53,023 nt of DNA, from assembly GCA_002310995.1 (NCBI GenBank), contig DBYV01000038.1, forward strand, positions 1 through 53,023, in the 5' to 3' direction. The notes under the pieces are model-generated. The model saw only the letters and a program-made list of their open reading frames with translations. It had not been told where the DNA came from and made no database searches. This stretch comes from a bacterium UBP6_UBA1177. GTDB lineage: Bacteria; UBP6; UBA1177. The translations under genes and the position numbers were made by a program. This document shows, in pieces, positions 18,201-27,000 of this stretch (within the stretch, counting starts at the first letter, position 1; each line of letters starts with the position of its first letter).

Positions 18201-18535
18201 ATCTTTTCTGGTTTCTGAAGCTCTGGCTTACAAAAAGCAGAATGCAGTTTTTTGATCCTGATTTGATTGAAAATCTCGTAAAAAATTTAAAAGACTGCGA
18301 AGATGTCCTGACTGAAGAGGCCGTTCTGAAAGAAGTCGCTTCTTTTTTTGAAGAGAAATGGGTTAAAAGGAACGACGAGCATTCTCAGACATATCCGGAA
18401 ACGCTTTTAGGGACTGAGCAGTTTTTGCGGCAGGAAAAGCATTTTTTGAGCGAGTTTCCTTCGATGGTGGTTCTGGAGACAGCTAAAATTTTAAAAAAAT
18501 TTTTTTACACGAAAAAAGGCAGACAGAAAAAATGA
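15212..18535 (+). CDS. recC: Exodeoxyribonuclease V subunit gamma (RecC-like)
   Basis: The RecC subunit of RecBCD recognises Chi and splits the duplex during break repair. About 1,107 residues, the family length. The N-terminus has FRIYKSNKLENF and VVQSDGMARWLTLKA (the inactivated helicase-like fold of RecC), followed by WQFEIFRKL and an MNRYQLDMF-type segment. Starts at 15206 (TTG), 15212 (ATG) and 15230 (ATG) are all possible; none has a good ribosome binding site. No recB or recD is present in the window, so the partners must lie elsewhere. The stop overlaps the next start as ATGA. Around residue 770 a short low-conservation linker encodes the parS-like site listed separately. Confidence 0.85.
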   Translation: MSDGTAMYQFRIYKSNKLENFLPEVCRIIRRLSQKSPLKKKSIVVQSDGMARWLTLKAVSDTGAFANFDFVSPDGFLRNFAEEHFGITADSIYNKKNAEWVLYSQLRNIKTGPVWKYIGENDARAFRFSRTLADLFEQYFVYRPKMIDCWQRGKTISQDSDELWQFEIFRKLDETTNTNGFAQLFNKKCEEASLNDIYPDELILFGISIMNRYQLDMFRNLSRLFPIHLFAMSPSQEFYQKSKQTGAFLNPEENEGEFDTFFGRFCAASLDFLSFSVDNFTNETDFFEDPEEETLLSLIQKDILHDSEEPENAGFDDSVKIISCRDKMREIEVLKDNLLELFNKDADLKPEDVAVMAPKINDYVPYITAVFGGTDSKDKTFVPWVISDRTFSSESRIASTFLEILRLGKSDFEKSKVFSIFRSPFVCAKFNTDGKVVDDIEKLVSESGVRWGLDAKSRGEECEGTAQNTWDFGLSRIIMSFVMPFSENGECFEGILPMESASKEDFDNMSGFISFVKELFRYSREFFSYEKSPAEFKNLLESALDSFFLCNSCDSNAREELRYIRSVIDDFAETASGQNIEKLSFDALMQYLEDELGRERSGRGFLSAKVNFCSLKPLRALPFKVIYLVGMGDGEFPRSENRYSFDLTQKKSMKENNAPLPRSVRDNDKYLFVEAIVSARQQLFISYEAKDLSEDSKKRRRAALPVQILEKYIEKKTTVTAEKQETKYPVQPFSEEYFKGGEFKTFSKKDFEIAKVLAGETHESEKAMFHVEQNASNLEAEQVSEQKTGICESAETEVVDLEKLVSFCKDPIKFHLTKTLKIALPDDSKEKGDEELFDYSDDNLLGYNIRQTYIDMAQNDPEEFLRDSYESFFRRMRGEGKMPFGVFGEAVLKEEVAIQTLHDGIKKIIGADLAFKDFSLDFPELHLNLQGRTQNIDLSKGCVIFISPSKLKMKYKIEVLIRHLAANADGLNADTYFFFKKESGMLEKLPVEEAKGYLFWFLKLWLTKSRMQFFDPDLIENLVKNLKDCEDVLTEEAVLKEVASFFEEKWVKRNDEHSQTYPETLLGTEQFLRQEKHFLSEFPSMVVLETAKILKKFFYTKKGRQKK
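17514..17529 (+). promoter_or_regulatory. parS-like ParB-binding site inside recC
   Basis: TGTTTCACGTGGAACA fits the two-fold pattern TGTTYCACGTGRAACA at all 16 positions and differs at one base from the TGTTTCACGTGAAACA form of the chromosomal parS. It encodes Met-Phe-His-Val-Glu-Gln in a linker of RecC. I found no second copy in the window by eye. Confidence 0.7.
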
Positions 18536-21500
18536 GTGATGAAACAGTTGATTTTCTTGTGGGAAGCGGAGAACCGGAACCTGAAAAGCTGAAAACCGTG
18601 ACTGATGAAATGCCAGGGAGATATGAAGTTGTAGAAGAACTGGCCCGTGGCGGTTCTGGTAGGATTCTTGTCGTTTATGACAGGCATATCGGTAGAAAAA
18701 TCGCCATGAAAGAGCTCCTTTCAGATATTTCAAAATCTTCCAAAGCAGATGATCCTCAGAGTGTGGCAATAAGGAACCGTTTTATTCGCGAAGCCCGTGT
18801 GACAGGAAGGCTTGAGCACCCCTCCATTGTTCCTGTTTACGAGATAGGATGTCACTCAGACGGTTCATTTTACTACACGATGCGTCTTGTCAAAGGAACG
18901 ACACTTCTTAGTGCGATAAAGAAATGTCGCAGTGTTTCAGAACGGCTGGAGCTTATTCCTCATTTCTACCACGTCTGCAACGCTGTTGCGTACGCCCACA
19001 GCAAAGGTGTTATCAACCGTGATCTCAAGCCTTCGAACGTAATGATAGGGGAATTCGGTGAAACTGTCGTTCTTGACTGGGGACTTGCAAAGATTAAAGG
19101 AACCAACGAAACAATTTTTGTCCGTCAGGACGATGAAGGAGTCGGCAAAACTGTTGTTGGACAGGCTATAGGAACTCCTTCGTATATGCCTCCTGAGCAG
19201 GCCGAGGGAAATATCGGCGAAATAGATGAAGTTTCTGATATTTACTCTTTGGGAGCGATACTTTATCAGATTCTGACTGGTAGAACACCTTTTTCAGGCA
19301 GGACCGCCAAGGAGATAATCCATAAGGTCCTGAATGATAAAATAGAAAACGCTGTCAATGAAGACAAAGATGTTCCTCCTGAACTTGCCGCAATAGCAGA
19401 GAAAGCGCTTGCAAAAAGCAAAGAAGAGCGTTATGCCTCGGCCGGGGAATTGCTGGAGGATCTTTCTGCCTATATTGCAGGAAGAAAAGTGGGTGTATAC
19501 CATTATTCTGTTTTTGAAAGTCTGAAATTTATTGCATCGCATCATAAGGCCGTTTTTGTATCTTCAATCATTGTTTTTGTGATAGTTTTTCTTGCAGCAG
19601 TTCAGATATTGTTCCTGTTCAACAGGGCAACTGTCGCCAGAGAAGAGGCTGAGCGCGATAAAATAACAGCAAACTACCGCACGGCACAGGCTTTCAGCGA
19701 GAAATCAAACAAGCTCGATACTGAAAAAAGTTACATAGCATCCAGAATCTATGCGGCAGCAGCGATGTATTACAATCCTTTAAACAAAAAGAGCCCGGAA
19801 TATGCTGCTGGATTTTCAGCTCACTCCAGAGATTCGGAAGAGATGCTTTCAAGTGCTGCTTCCAAATTCTACATCAAAAATTTTCACCGTGGTGCTACTT
19901 TTGAACGCGATATCTCGGTAGGTTGCAAAATTACGGCGGCCAAGATTTCGCATAATGAAAAAATCATCGCGACAGGCTGTGACAACGGTATGGTGACTCT
20001 GTTCAATTTTCCTTCACTTTCAGAAATATATAAGTTTGATCTTAAAAACAGGGTCTCAGGTTTTGATTTTTCTAATGACGACAAAAAGTTGTTGGTTTTC
20101 CTTCCTGAAGATAAGAATTTTGTTATAGATATTCAGGCAAAAAGTGCTGAAACCTCTGTCGCAATGATGTTTCACGGTAAATCATCCGAAACTGAAAAGG
20201 CTTTTTCAAATTGGTATCAAAAAGAAAACGATAAAATTTCAGCTTTTGCTGTTTCTCCCGATGAAAAAAATATTTTTGCAGGAACTGAAAGCGGCAGTGT
20301 GATTATTTTTTCAAAAGGAACCGGAAAGCTTTTAAATTCTGCTTCATTCAGGAATTCTCCTATAACCGATATAAATTTTCAAAGTGACGGAACCCACTTC
20401 ATAACCTCTTCAAAAGAGGGTAAAGTCACAGTCTGGGATGTGGAGAGAATTGAGCCTATATTTGTAATTGACGGGCATGACTCAGCAGTCGCGGCTGCTT
20501 TTTTTGTAGGATCAGACAATTTGGTTTCGGCGGGAGAAGACGGACTTCTCAGAGTTTGGAAAAGACATGGAAGAAAAGGAACAAAACTTTTTGAAATAAC
20601 ATCGGAAGATATTAGAAGAGCCGCTTTCGTAAAGGGTTTAAACGCATTTTTTGCTTTAAGTGACAACAAAATTTCAATTGTATCAAAAAATGCAGAAATT
20701 TTGTTTGAACACGAGGAGAATTTCAGAATCGTAGATGCCGATATTTCGGCTGACGGCAGATATGTTGTAACTACCGAAAAAGGGGCGATACTCAGATTCT
20801 ACGACAGAGAGAGCGCAGGAGAAAAGGACATTGAACTCAAAGAAGAGATCCGTTCGGTTGATATTTCGCCCGACAGCGACCACGCGGCAGTTTCGGGGGA
20901 TACCGAGATGCTTCTTGTTTCGTTCAAAAAAGACGAAGTCAAAAGCAACAAGTGTATGCGGGACAGTGGTGTCAGACCGGTATTTTCCAGTGACGGCAAA
21001 AAGCTTGCTGCGGCGTGCGGAGGTACGATAACGATTTTTTCAGTACCCGATTTTTTGGTTTCAGGAGAAATTAAAATCGAAGGCAGGACAGCACTTTTTC
21101 TTAAATTTCTGCCTGATTCGACGCTTCTTGCCGGTTTTGATAAAGGAATTCTCAGCCACATTGACACTTTAGATAATTCAATAATGAACTTCAGCGGCAG
21201 ATTTGATGCTACTAATAAGGTTGCTGTCTCTTCCGACGGGGTTTTTGCGGCAACTGTGGCTGCTCACAACAATGTCAGAATCTGGAATGTTCGGGAACAT
21301 AAACTGTTTCTCACTATTTCAACCGAAAAAGAGCCGGGCTGCCTTCTATTTGAACCGGACAAAAATTCTCTCGGTATCTGTAGCGGCGGTAAAATCAGAT
21401 TTTATCCTCTTGAAGCTCCTGAACTTGAACTTCCTCCGGCGCAGCTTTTGCATAAAATGGAACTGGAAGCCGGGATGGAACTCAAAGATTTCTATCTTGA

Positions 21501-21546
21501 AACCTTGACTAGTGACGATATTTCCAAACAATCAGAAAGTAGATAA
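18532..21546 (+). CDS. Membrane Ser/Thr protein kinase with WD40-type propeller
   Basis: 1,004 residues. The kinase domain (about 31-315) has the glycine loop ELARGGSGRILVVYD, the ATP-binding Lys60 (IAMKE), a catalytic loop VINRDLKPSNVMI and a metal motif DWG (182-184), then GTPSYMPPEQAEG. Asp164 is present, but the usual His of HRD is Asn. One transmembrane helix lies at about 342-364. The remaining 600 residues are beta-propeller repeats of WD40 character (for example VTVWDVER and LLRVWKR), presumably on the other side of the membrane from the kinase. The start overlaps the recC stop by 4 nt. It probably phosphorylates proteins in response to a signal sensed by the propeller; substrates unknown. 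Confidence 0.88.
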   Translation: MSDETVDFLVGSGEPEPEKLKTVTDEMPGRYEVVEELARGGSGRILVVYDRHIGRKIAMKELLSDISKSSKADDPQSVAIRNRFIREARVTGRLEHPSIVPVYEIGCHSDGSFYYTMRLVKGTTLLSAIKKCRSVSERLELIPHFYHVCNAVAYAHSKGVINRDLKPSNVMIGEFGETVVLDWGLAKIKGTNETIFVRQDDEGVGKTVVGQAIGTPSYMPPEQAEGNIGEIDEVSDIYSLGAILYQILTGRTPFSGRTAKEIIHKVLNDKIENAVNEDKDVPPELAAIAEKALAKSKEERYASAGELLEDLSAYIAGRKVGVYHYSVFESLKFIASHHKAVFVSSIIVFVIVFLAAVQILFLFNRATVAREEAERDKITANYRTAQAFSEKSNKLDTEKSYIASRIYAAAAMYYNPLNKKSPEYAAGFSAHSRDSEEMLSSAASKFYIKNFHRGATFERDISVGCKITAAKISHNEKIIATGCDNGMVTLFNFPSLSEIYKFDLKNRVSGFDFSNDDKKLLVFLPEDKNFVIDIQAKSAETSVAMMFHGKSSETEKAFSNWYQKENDKISAFAVSPDEKNIFAGTESGSVIIFSKGTGKLLNSASFRNSPITDINFQSDGTHFITSSKEGKVTVWDVERIEPIFVIDGHDSAVAAAFFVGSDNLVSAGEDGLLRVWKRHGRKGTKLFEITSEDIRRAAFVKGLNAFFALSDNKISIVSKNAEILFEHEENFRIVDADISADGRYVVTTEKGAILRFYDRESAGEKDIELKEEIRSVDISPDSDHAAVSGDTEMLLVSFKKDEVKSNKCMRDSGVRPVFSSDGKKLAAACGGTITIFSVPDFLVSGEIKIEGRTALFLKFLPDSTLLAGFDKGILSHIDTLDNSIMNFSGRFDATNKVAVSSDGVFAATVAAHNNVRIWNVREHKLFLTISTEKEPGCLLFEPDKNSLGICSGGKIRFYPLEAPELELPPAQLLHKMELEAGMELKDFYLETLTSDDISKQSESR

Positions 21547-21574
21547 TTGCAGAAAAAATAGGTTTAGTTATAAT
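21547..21574 (+). promoter_or_regulatory. Promoter ahead of the lipoprotein-add-sigma operon
   Basis: TTGCAG (21547-21552), 16-bp spacer, TATAAT (21569-21574), 30 nt before the start codon at 21604. Good match to a housekeeping sigma-70-type promoter. Confidence 0.7.
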
Positions 21575-21603
21575 ACTTGGATTTTGTTTTTGCGGAGGCA
21601 ACT

Positions 21604-22281
21604 ATGAAAAATGTTTTTTTAGTTTTTTCGGCTTTGATGTTCAGTTTGTTTTTTACTGCGTGTGTTCAGAACAGCGACGAGCAGTTTGAAGTCGATGATT
21701 TCCAGACAGACGATGCATCCTATTATAGGGAATATGAAGATGAAGATGTAGTTTCCGACGAAGATGCTTCTTCGGCAGTGTGGGATGTTAATTTTTCATT
21801 CCTCGGCACTATCAACGACGGAAATGCGGAAAACATCAACTACGGTTCAGGTCTTCTGACTTATGTCAATCTTCTGAGTGAAACAATCAGTGTAAGCGGT
21901 GCTTCATGGGCGATCAAAAAGTCGATAACTTTGAACTCCGGTCATCAGGTTCCCATGATTCAGATCTTTTTTGCGGACAATTCCTCAAATGTTGATGAGG
22001 ACGGCAGAGTTCTTTACTTCATTCTGCAGCTTGAAGGTTCTTCTGTTTCTTCCAAAAGCGAAACTTACTACATCAACAATGACAAACTTTACAAAGCAAA
22101 GGTTAAGCTCAATGCGGAAACAGGAAAAATCGAGGAAATATGCTACATTCAGGAACCTGATTCCACAAAGGGTAAAGTCAATATCTATACCAACAATATA
22201 CGTGTTGGCGAAGAACTCAAAGTTGAGGGCTATGCAAACATGCTTGATATGGAGGTTATAGAGTGCAAAACGATGAACTGA
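21604..22281 (+). CDS. Acidic lipoprotein of unknown function
   Basis: 225 residues. A type II signal peptide ends in the lipobox FTAC (Cys at about 19), followed by an Asp/Glu-rich linker to about residue 60 and a globular remainder with no domain that I recognise. The ATG at 21604 follows GGAGG; an upstream in-frame Met at 21577 is less likely because it would put charged residues before the signal peptide. Its end overlaps adenosine deaminase by 19 nt, so the two are translated from one message. The acidic linker resembles that of the lipoprotein at 45,480-46,298. Confidence 0.75.
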   Translation: MKNVFLVFSALMFSLFFTACVQNSDEQFEVDDFQTDDASYYREYEDEDVVSDEDASSAVWDVNFSFLGTINDGNAENINYGSGLLTYVNLLSETISVSGASWAIKKSITLNSGHQVPMIQIFFADNSSNVDEDGRVLYFILQLEGSSVSSKSETYYINNDKLYKAKVKLNAETGKIEEICYIQEPDSTKGKVNIYTNNIRVGEELKVEGYANMLDMEVIECKTMN

Positions 22282-23399
22282 AAAAAGTGGGGGATCACGA
22301 TACTTCCAATGTCGCTCAGGGATTGACCCGGGAATTTTTTGCAAAACTCCCTAAAACCGATCTTCATGTTCATCTTGACGGTTCTCTTCGTCTCGAAACA
22401 ATCTGGGAACTGGCGAAAAAGGACAAAATTGACCTTGGTGTAGGCTCAATCGAAGAACTGCGCGAACTCATCGGGCCTGGCAGAATACACGCATCTCTGA
22501 ACGAATATCTCAAGGGTTTCGAAATAACTCTTAAAGTACTCCAGACAAGGGAAAATCTTTACCGTGCCGCTTATGAGCTGGCTGAAGACTGCGCAAAGGA
22601 GAATGTCGGATACTTTGAAGTCCGCTATTCGCCGATACTTCACACTCAGAAAGGACTCTCGCTTCCGGCAATTCTGGAAGCTGTAATCGACGGACTCAAG
22701 GCCGGACAGCGCGATTTCGGTGTTACAAGCGGTGTTATTGTCTGCGGTATGCGTAACATATCTCCCGAAATCAGTCTCAGGATGGCGGAACTTGCTGTTG
22801 CTTTCAAGCATCGCGGCGTTGTAGGTTTCGACCTTGCAGGAGCTGAATACAATTATCCGGCGCGTGATCATCTGGAAGCGTTTTCTCTGATACTTTCGAA
22901 CAACGTCAACGTAACGATTCATGCGGGCGAGGCTTACGGTCCCGACAGCATTCATCAGGCGCTCCACTACTGCGGTGCACACAGAATAGGCCACGGTGTA
23001 CGGCTTCGCGAGGACGGCGATCTGCTCAACTATGTAAACGACCACAGAATTCCGTTGGAACTCTGTCTTTCAAGCAATGTTCAGACAGGGGCTGTCAAAA
23101 ATATTTCGGAACATCCGGTCAAATTCTATCTCGACCTGAGTCTGCGTGTCACTCTCAATACCGACAACAGGCTTATAACGAACACAACGATGACCGATGA
23201 ATATTACCTGATGTACAAGACCTTCAATCTTTCAGGACAGAACATCCTTGATCTTATAATCAACGGTGTCAAGAGCGCTTTCATGCCTTATGAATTCAAA
23301 AAATGGTATCTCCGCGAAACGAAACGTAAAGCGATAAAAATATTCCTGAGAGATGCCGGAATCAACCTCAATATCAAGCCTGTTTCTTCTGTAAAATGA
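22263..23399 (+). CDS. add: Adenosine deaminase
   Basis: Hydrolyses adenosine or deoxyadenosine to inosine and ammonia in purine salvage. 378 residues. Metal and catalytic motifs are visible: DLHVHLDGS (two His ligands), HAGEAYGPDS (His ligand and catalytic Glu), RIGHGVR, CLSSNVQTGA and TLNTDNRL (Asp ligand). The start is a GTG at 22263 with GGAGG 6 nt upstream, inside the end of the lipoprotein gene. An N-terminal extension of about 25 residues precedes the barrel. The stop overlaps the sigma-factor start as ATGA. Confidence 0.93.
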   Translation: MQNDELKKVGDHDTSNVAQGLTREFFAKLPKTDLHVHLDGSLRLETIWELAKKDKIDLGVGSIEELRELIGPGRIHASLNEYLKGFEITLKVLQTRENLYRAAYELAEDCAKENVGYFEVRYSPILHTQKGLSLPAILEAVIDGLKAGQRDFGVTSGVIVCGMRNISPEISLRMAELAVAFKHRGVVGFDLAGAEYNYPARDHLEAFSLILSNNVNVTIHAGEAYGPDSIHQALHYCGAHRIGHGVRLREDGDLLNYVNDHRIPLELCLSSNVQTGAVKNISEHPVKFYLDLSLRVTLNTDNRLITNTTMTDEYYLMYKTFNLSGQNILDLIINGVKSAFMPYEFKKWYLRETKRKAIKIFLRDAGINLNIKPVSSVK

Positions 23400-23953
23400 C
23401 CGTCTTTGACGAAAAAACGCTTGTCTGCCGTGCTGTTGCCGGTGATGTTGGCGCTTTCAACGAGCTTTTGAAAGAGATCGGCGGCAAACTTTTTTCTTTT
23501 GCACTCTCTATTTGTGGTGGAAACCGCGGCATAGCCGAAGATATTTATCAGGAAGCATTGTTGAAGGCTTTTGTAAGTATCGGAAAATTCGAGGGAAAAT
23601 CTTCTTTTTCGACTTGGATCTGGATGATAATCAAAAACAGCTACATAGATTTCCTGACGGAGAACAAGAAACTTGTAAGTCTTGAAAATATCGAGAATTT
23701 TGAACCATCTTCCGATATTTCGGCAGAACTTGAACTTGTTAGGGAAGACCGTGCGAAAATGCTGCGCAAACTGATTTCAGAACTTCCTGTGCCGTACAGC
23801 GAAGTTATTACTCTTATCGACTTGCAGGAAATGGAGCATTCCGAAGCTGCCGAGCTTCTGGGAATTGACAAAAATCTTCTCAAAGTACGTCTTTTCAGGG
23901 CACGGAACGCGCTTGAAAAGATGGTCAGGGCAAATATCGAATTTTTCAAGTGA
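23396..23953 (+). CDS. ECF-type sigma-70 family RNA polymerase sigma factor
   Basis: 185 residues with only regions 2 and 4. Region 2 (about 10-85) contains AEDIYQEALLKAF and the promoter-melting segment FSTWIWMIIKNSYIDFL. Region 4 (about 125-175) contains LPVPYSEVITLIDLQEMEHSE and the helix-turn-helix LLGIDKNLLKVRLFRARNAL. There is no anti-sigma gene beside it, which is unusual for this class. The Rhs gene starts 79 nt downstream but appears to have its own sigma-70-type promoter. Regulon unknown. Confidence 0.9.
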   Translation: MTVFDEKTLVCRAVAGDVGAFNELLKEIGGKLFSFALSICGGNRGIAEDIYQEALLKAFVSIGKFEGKSSFSTWIWMIIKNSYIDFLTENKKLVSLENIENFEPSSDISAELELVREDRAKMLRKLISELPVPYSEVITLIDLQEMEHSEAAELLGIDKNLLKVRLFRARNALEKMVRANIEFFK

Positions 23954-23967
23954 TTTCACAATTCGCC

Positions 23968-23995
23968 TTGCAATAAATCTTTATTCCAATAAAAT
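23968..23995 (+). promoter_or_regulatory. Promoter of the Rhs gene
   Basis: TTGCAA (23968-23973), 16-bp spacer, TAAAAT (23990-23995), followed by GGAGGG at 24022-24027 and the ATG at 24033. It suggests that the Rhs gene is transcribed independently of the upstream sigma-factor gene. Confidence 0.65.
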
Positions 23996-24032
23996 ACCTT
24001 GTTTGTTTTTTTGGGAGCCATGGAGGGAAATC

Positions 24033-27000
24033 ATGAAAAAATGCATGTTGTTTGCTGTCGTATTCTTTTGTTTCACTTCTCTTTCCGCTGACTGGGGAGA
24101 AGAACTCTGCGAAGATGTGACCTGTTCCGGTCACGGCGAATGTCAGGATGACGGAGAAAATGAATGGTGTGTATGTGATGAAGGGTATATCGCAGACGGC
24201 TTGGACTGCATTTTAGGCTGCAACGGTGTTACATGCAGCGGTCACGGGTCATGCTCGGTCGTCAGCGGTGCCGAGGTCTGCACATGTGAAGCCGGATTCT
24301 CCGCAACTGGCCTCAACTGCATTCTTAATGAAGCTTCGACTGTTGATACTCTTGCAATACTCAACTCTGCTGACTGCTACAACACGGGGAACTGTCATTA
24401 CAGACTGATTTTCGCAACGGGAGCTTACAGTTTCACGCCGTCTGTTTCTTCTCTTTACGACATAATCGTGAATGTTCTTGATTCGGAAAACGTATGGCAC
24501 AACTACCGGAAAACGGTGGCTCAGTGCGTGACAGAAGGGGTATGCGACAATGTTGATGCGCAATATATTGATTTCTGGTTTCAGCACAGTGTGAACGGCA
24601 ACCAGTATGTTACGGTCGAGCTCTTAGGCAACGGAGATGATGCTTACGATGATATGTATCACGATGTGCTGATCAATTACTGCTACGGCGTAAACTGCGG
24701 GACCGGCGGAAGCTGCGACGGCACTTCAGGTTATCCGGTGTGCACGTGTGAAGAAGGGTATGTTCTAAGAAACGGGATATGCGAAGAAGGCTGGTTCGAA
24801 GACGAGAATCTGGCAGCAGCGGTTATCGAACTGCTTCAATACAAGGGATACGCTGTTGAAACGGAAGCCGATATTGATCCTGAAATGCTTTCTGATATTG
24901 AATCCTTGTCGTTGAAAGGCAAAAATATTTCTTCTTTAGTCGGGATCGGACTTTTTTCTTCTCTGGCTGCTCTTGATGTTTCGGGTAATAATATTTCCGA
25001 CTTGTCGCCTTTAGCCGACTGCTCTGATCTTAAAGTTCTCAATATTTCAGGCAATCCGGCTGCTGATCTGACTCCTCTGAGTGCTCTTCCGCTTTTCAGC
25101 ATAGATATTTCGTATTCCGGAGTTTATAACCTGAATCCGCTTGTTCCGGTCACTTCATTGGGAGAAATCATTTTTGCCGGCAGCGGTGCCGGTCTGCACG
25201 GCATTGTCAGACCTGAGAACACATCTGTTCCGCAATGGCTTGCCGGAGAGAATCTTACGGGCTGTAACGAACTTTCGCTGTACGATATGAGCGGAAGCAG
25301 AGTCGGTAAAATAGAGATAAATACCGGATGTTCCGTTCACGGTTCATGTGTTTTGGGGCAGTGTGTCTGCGATGAAGGTTATGTCCATGCGGCTTTGACC
25401 AATACCTGTTTTGATCCCAACGGATGCAGCAACGGTTTTCATATAAACACCGACCACGGGATATGTGTCAAAAACCGGATCCCGGCAGTCTGTCCCGATG
25501 ATGATCCGGGGAAAATATTTCCGGATGCCTATCTTGAATGGGACGGCAAGGGATACGGTTATCCTGACGGATTTACAACCGGAGAACCGTGTCTGATTGG
25601 CGATGAGACCTGCGACAACACTGAAAGCAAAAGTGTATGCCGCTGGGAATGCCGTGAGGGGTATATGCTGGCAGACAGCGGTCTGATGTGTGCTCCGTTT
25701 GCAGAAAGGGAAATCTCGGCAAGCGCATACAATCGCCGGCTGCTGCCGGAAATATCGAGGCGCGATGTCTCATTCGAGCCGATACCCGGAGTCCCGTCGT
25801 TGATTCCGGTTCTGAGGGCGGAAGAATATTACGGTTTAGAGCGGCCTTTCAGACTCCGGTGGAATCTGGATCTGCCGAGAGTAGAACTTCTGACTCGGGA
25901 AACATGCGGTCTTGTATGTCCGACGACCTGGGACAAGAAAACGGTTTATGTTCTTATGCCGTGGGGTCAGGAAGAGTATTCTATTGAAGCTGAAAAAATC
26001 TGTTATAATTCAAACGACGTGGAAATATCGCCATGCGAAACATTAGAAGATGTGGCCTCGTCGGATCATGTTAAAATAACATACTATCCTGCGCCCGGTC
26101 AGAATCTTTTTTCCTACATAGTTATGGAAACGAAGTCTATTGCATACAATCCCCGCCCGGGAATGCTGGGAAAGGATATCCTGCCGGAATACGACACTTG
26201 GAAAATCACACGTTACGGAGATGACGGATCGGTAACGGAATTTGAGAGAGAAAACGCTAAAAGACCCGATTACTATGAATTTATGGACTATATCCCGATT
26301 TCAAAACATATAACGAGAGATCAGAAAATGACATCGTTCAAATATGTTTGGGAAAGGAACAACCGTTATGCATATTCAAAAATGAAATCGGTATCTGTAA
26401 TAGATCCGTTGAAAAGAGTAGTAAAAATATCGGCAGATTCGGTTGATGTCGGGCTTATGAGCAGGCCGGACACTAATATCGATAAAATATACGGAGCCCT
26501 TGACGGAACCATTGAAATATCTACCGGAAAAGCCGGCATCAACGATGATTTCAGCGACGAGGACCTGCAAACGGCTGTAATATATAAAAATATCGACGGT
26601 TTTTCGATGAATGCCGAGATATATAAGAACGGAGAAGGCTACAGGGTAGACAGATATCATATAAGTTCAGGCAATTTGTTCCTGGAATCCTACAATTACA
26701 ACAGCGCTGTTCTTCCGAATCACTTTGGAGCTCTTTACGGCAGTACGAAGTGGAATTTAGGTGTTTCCGGTTACACAGAAGAAACACTTGTCGGCAGAGA
26801 TACTGTCAATCCGGAATATGTCTTTAAAAAAGTGCGCGGCAGTTTTGTCAGGAGCTATCAGGGCAGATATCCGCAGACATATTCGCTTTCTCTTCAGGAA
26901 GGTGATCAGCACAAAATCACTACGGTTTACGGTACTGAGAAAAACGGTATTTCCTTAAATGAAAGAATTGTCGAGGAATACTTTACGAACTGGGCTCAGC

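Noticed and set aside
23865..24032. Longer start for the Rhs protein inside the sigma-factor gene
   Set aside because: It would bury the signal peptide; the ATG at 24033 has a ribosome binding site and a promoter upstream.
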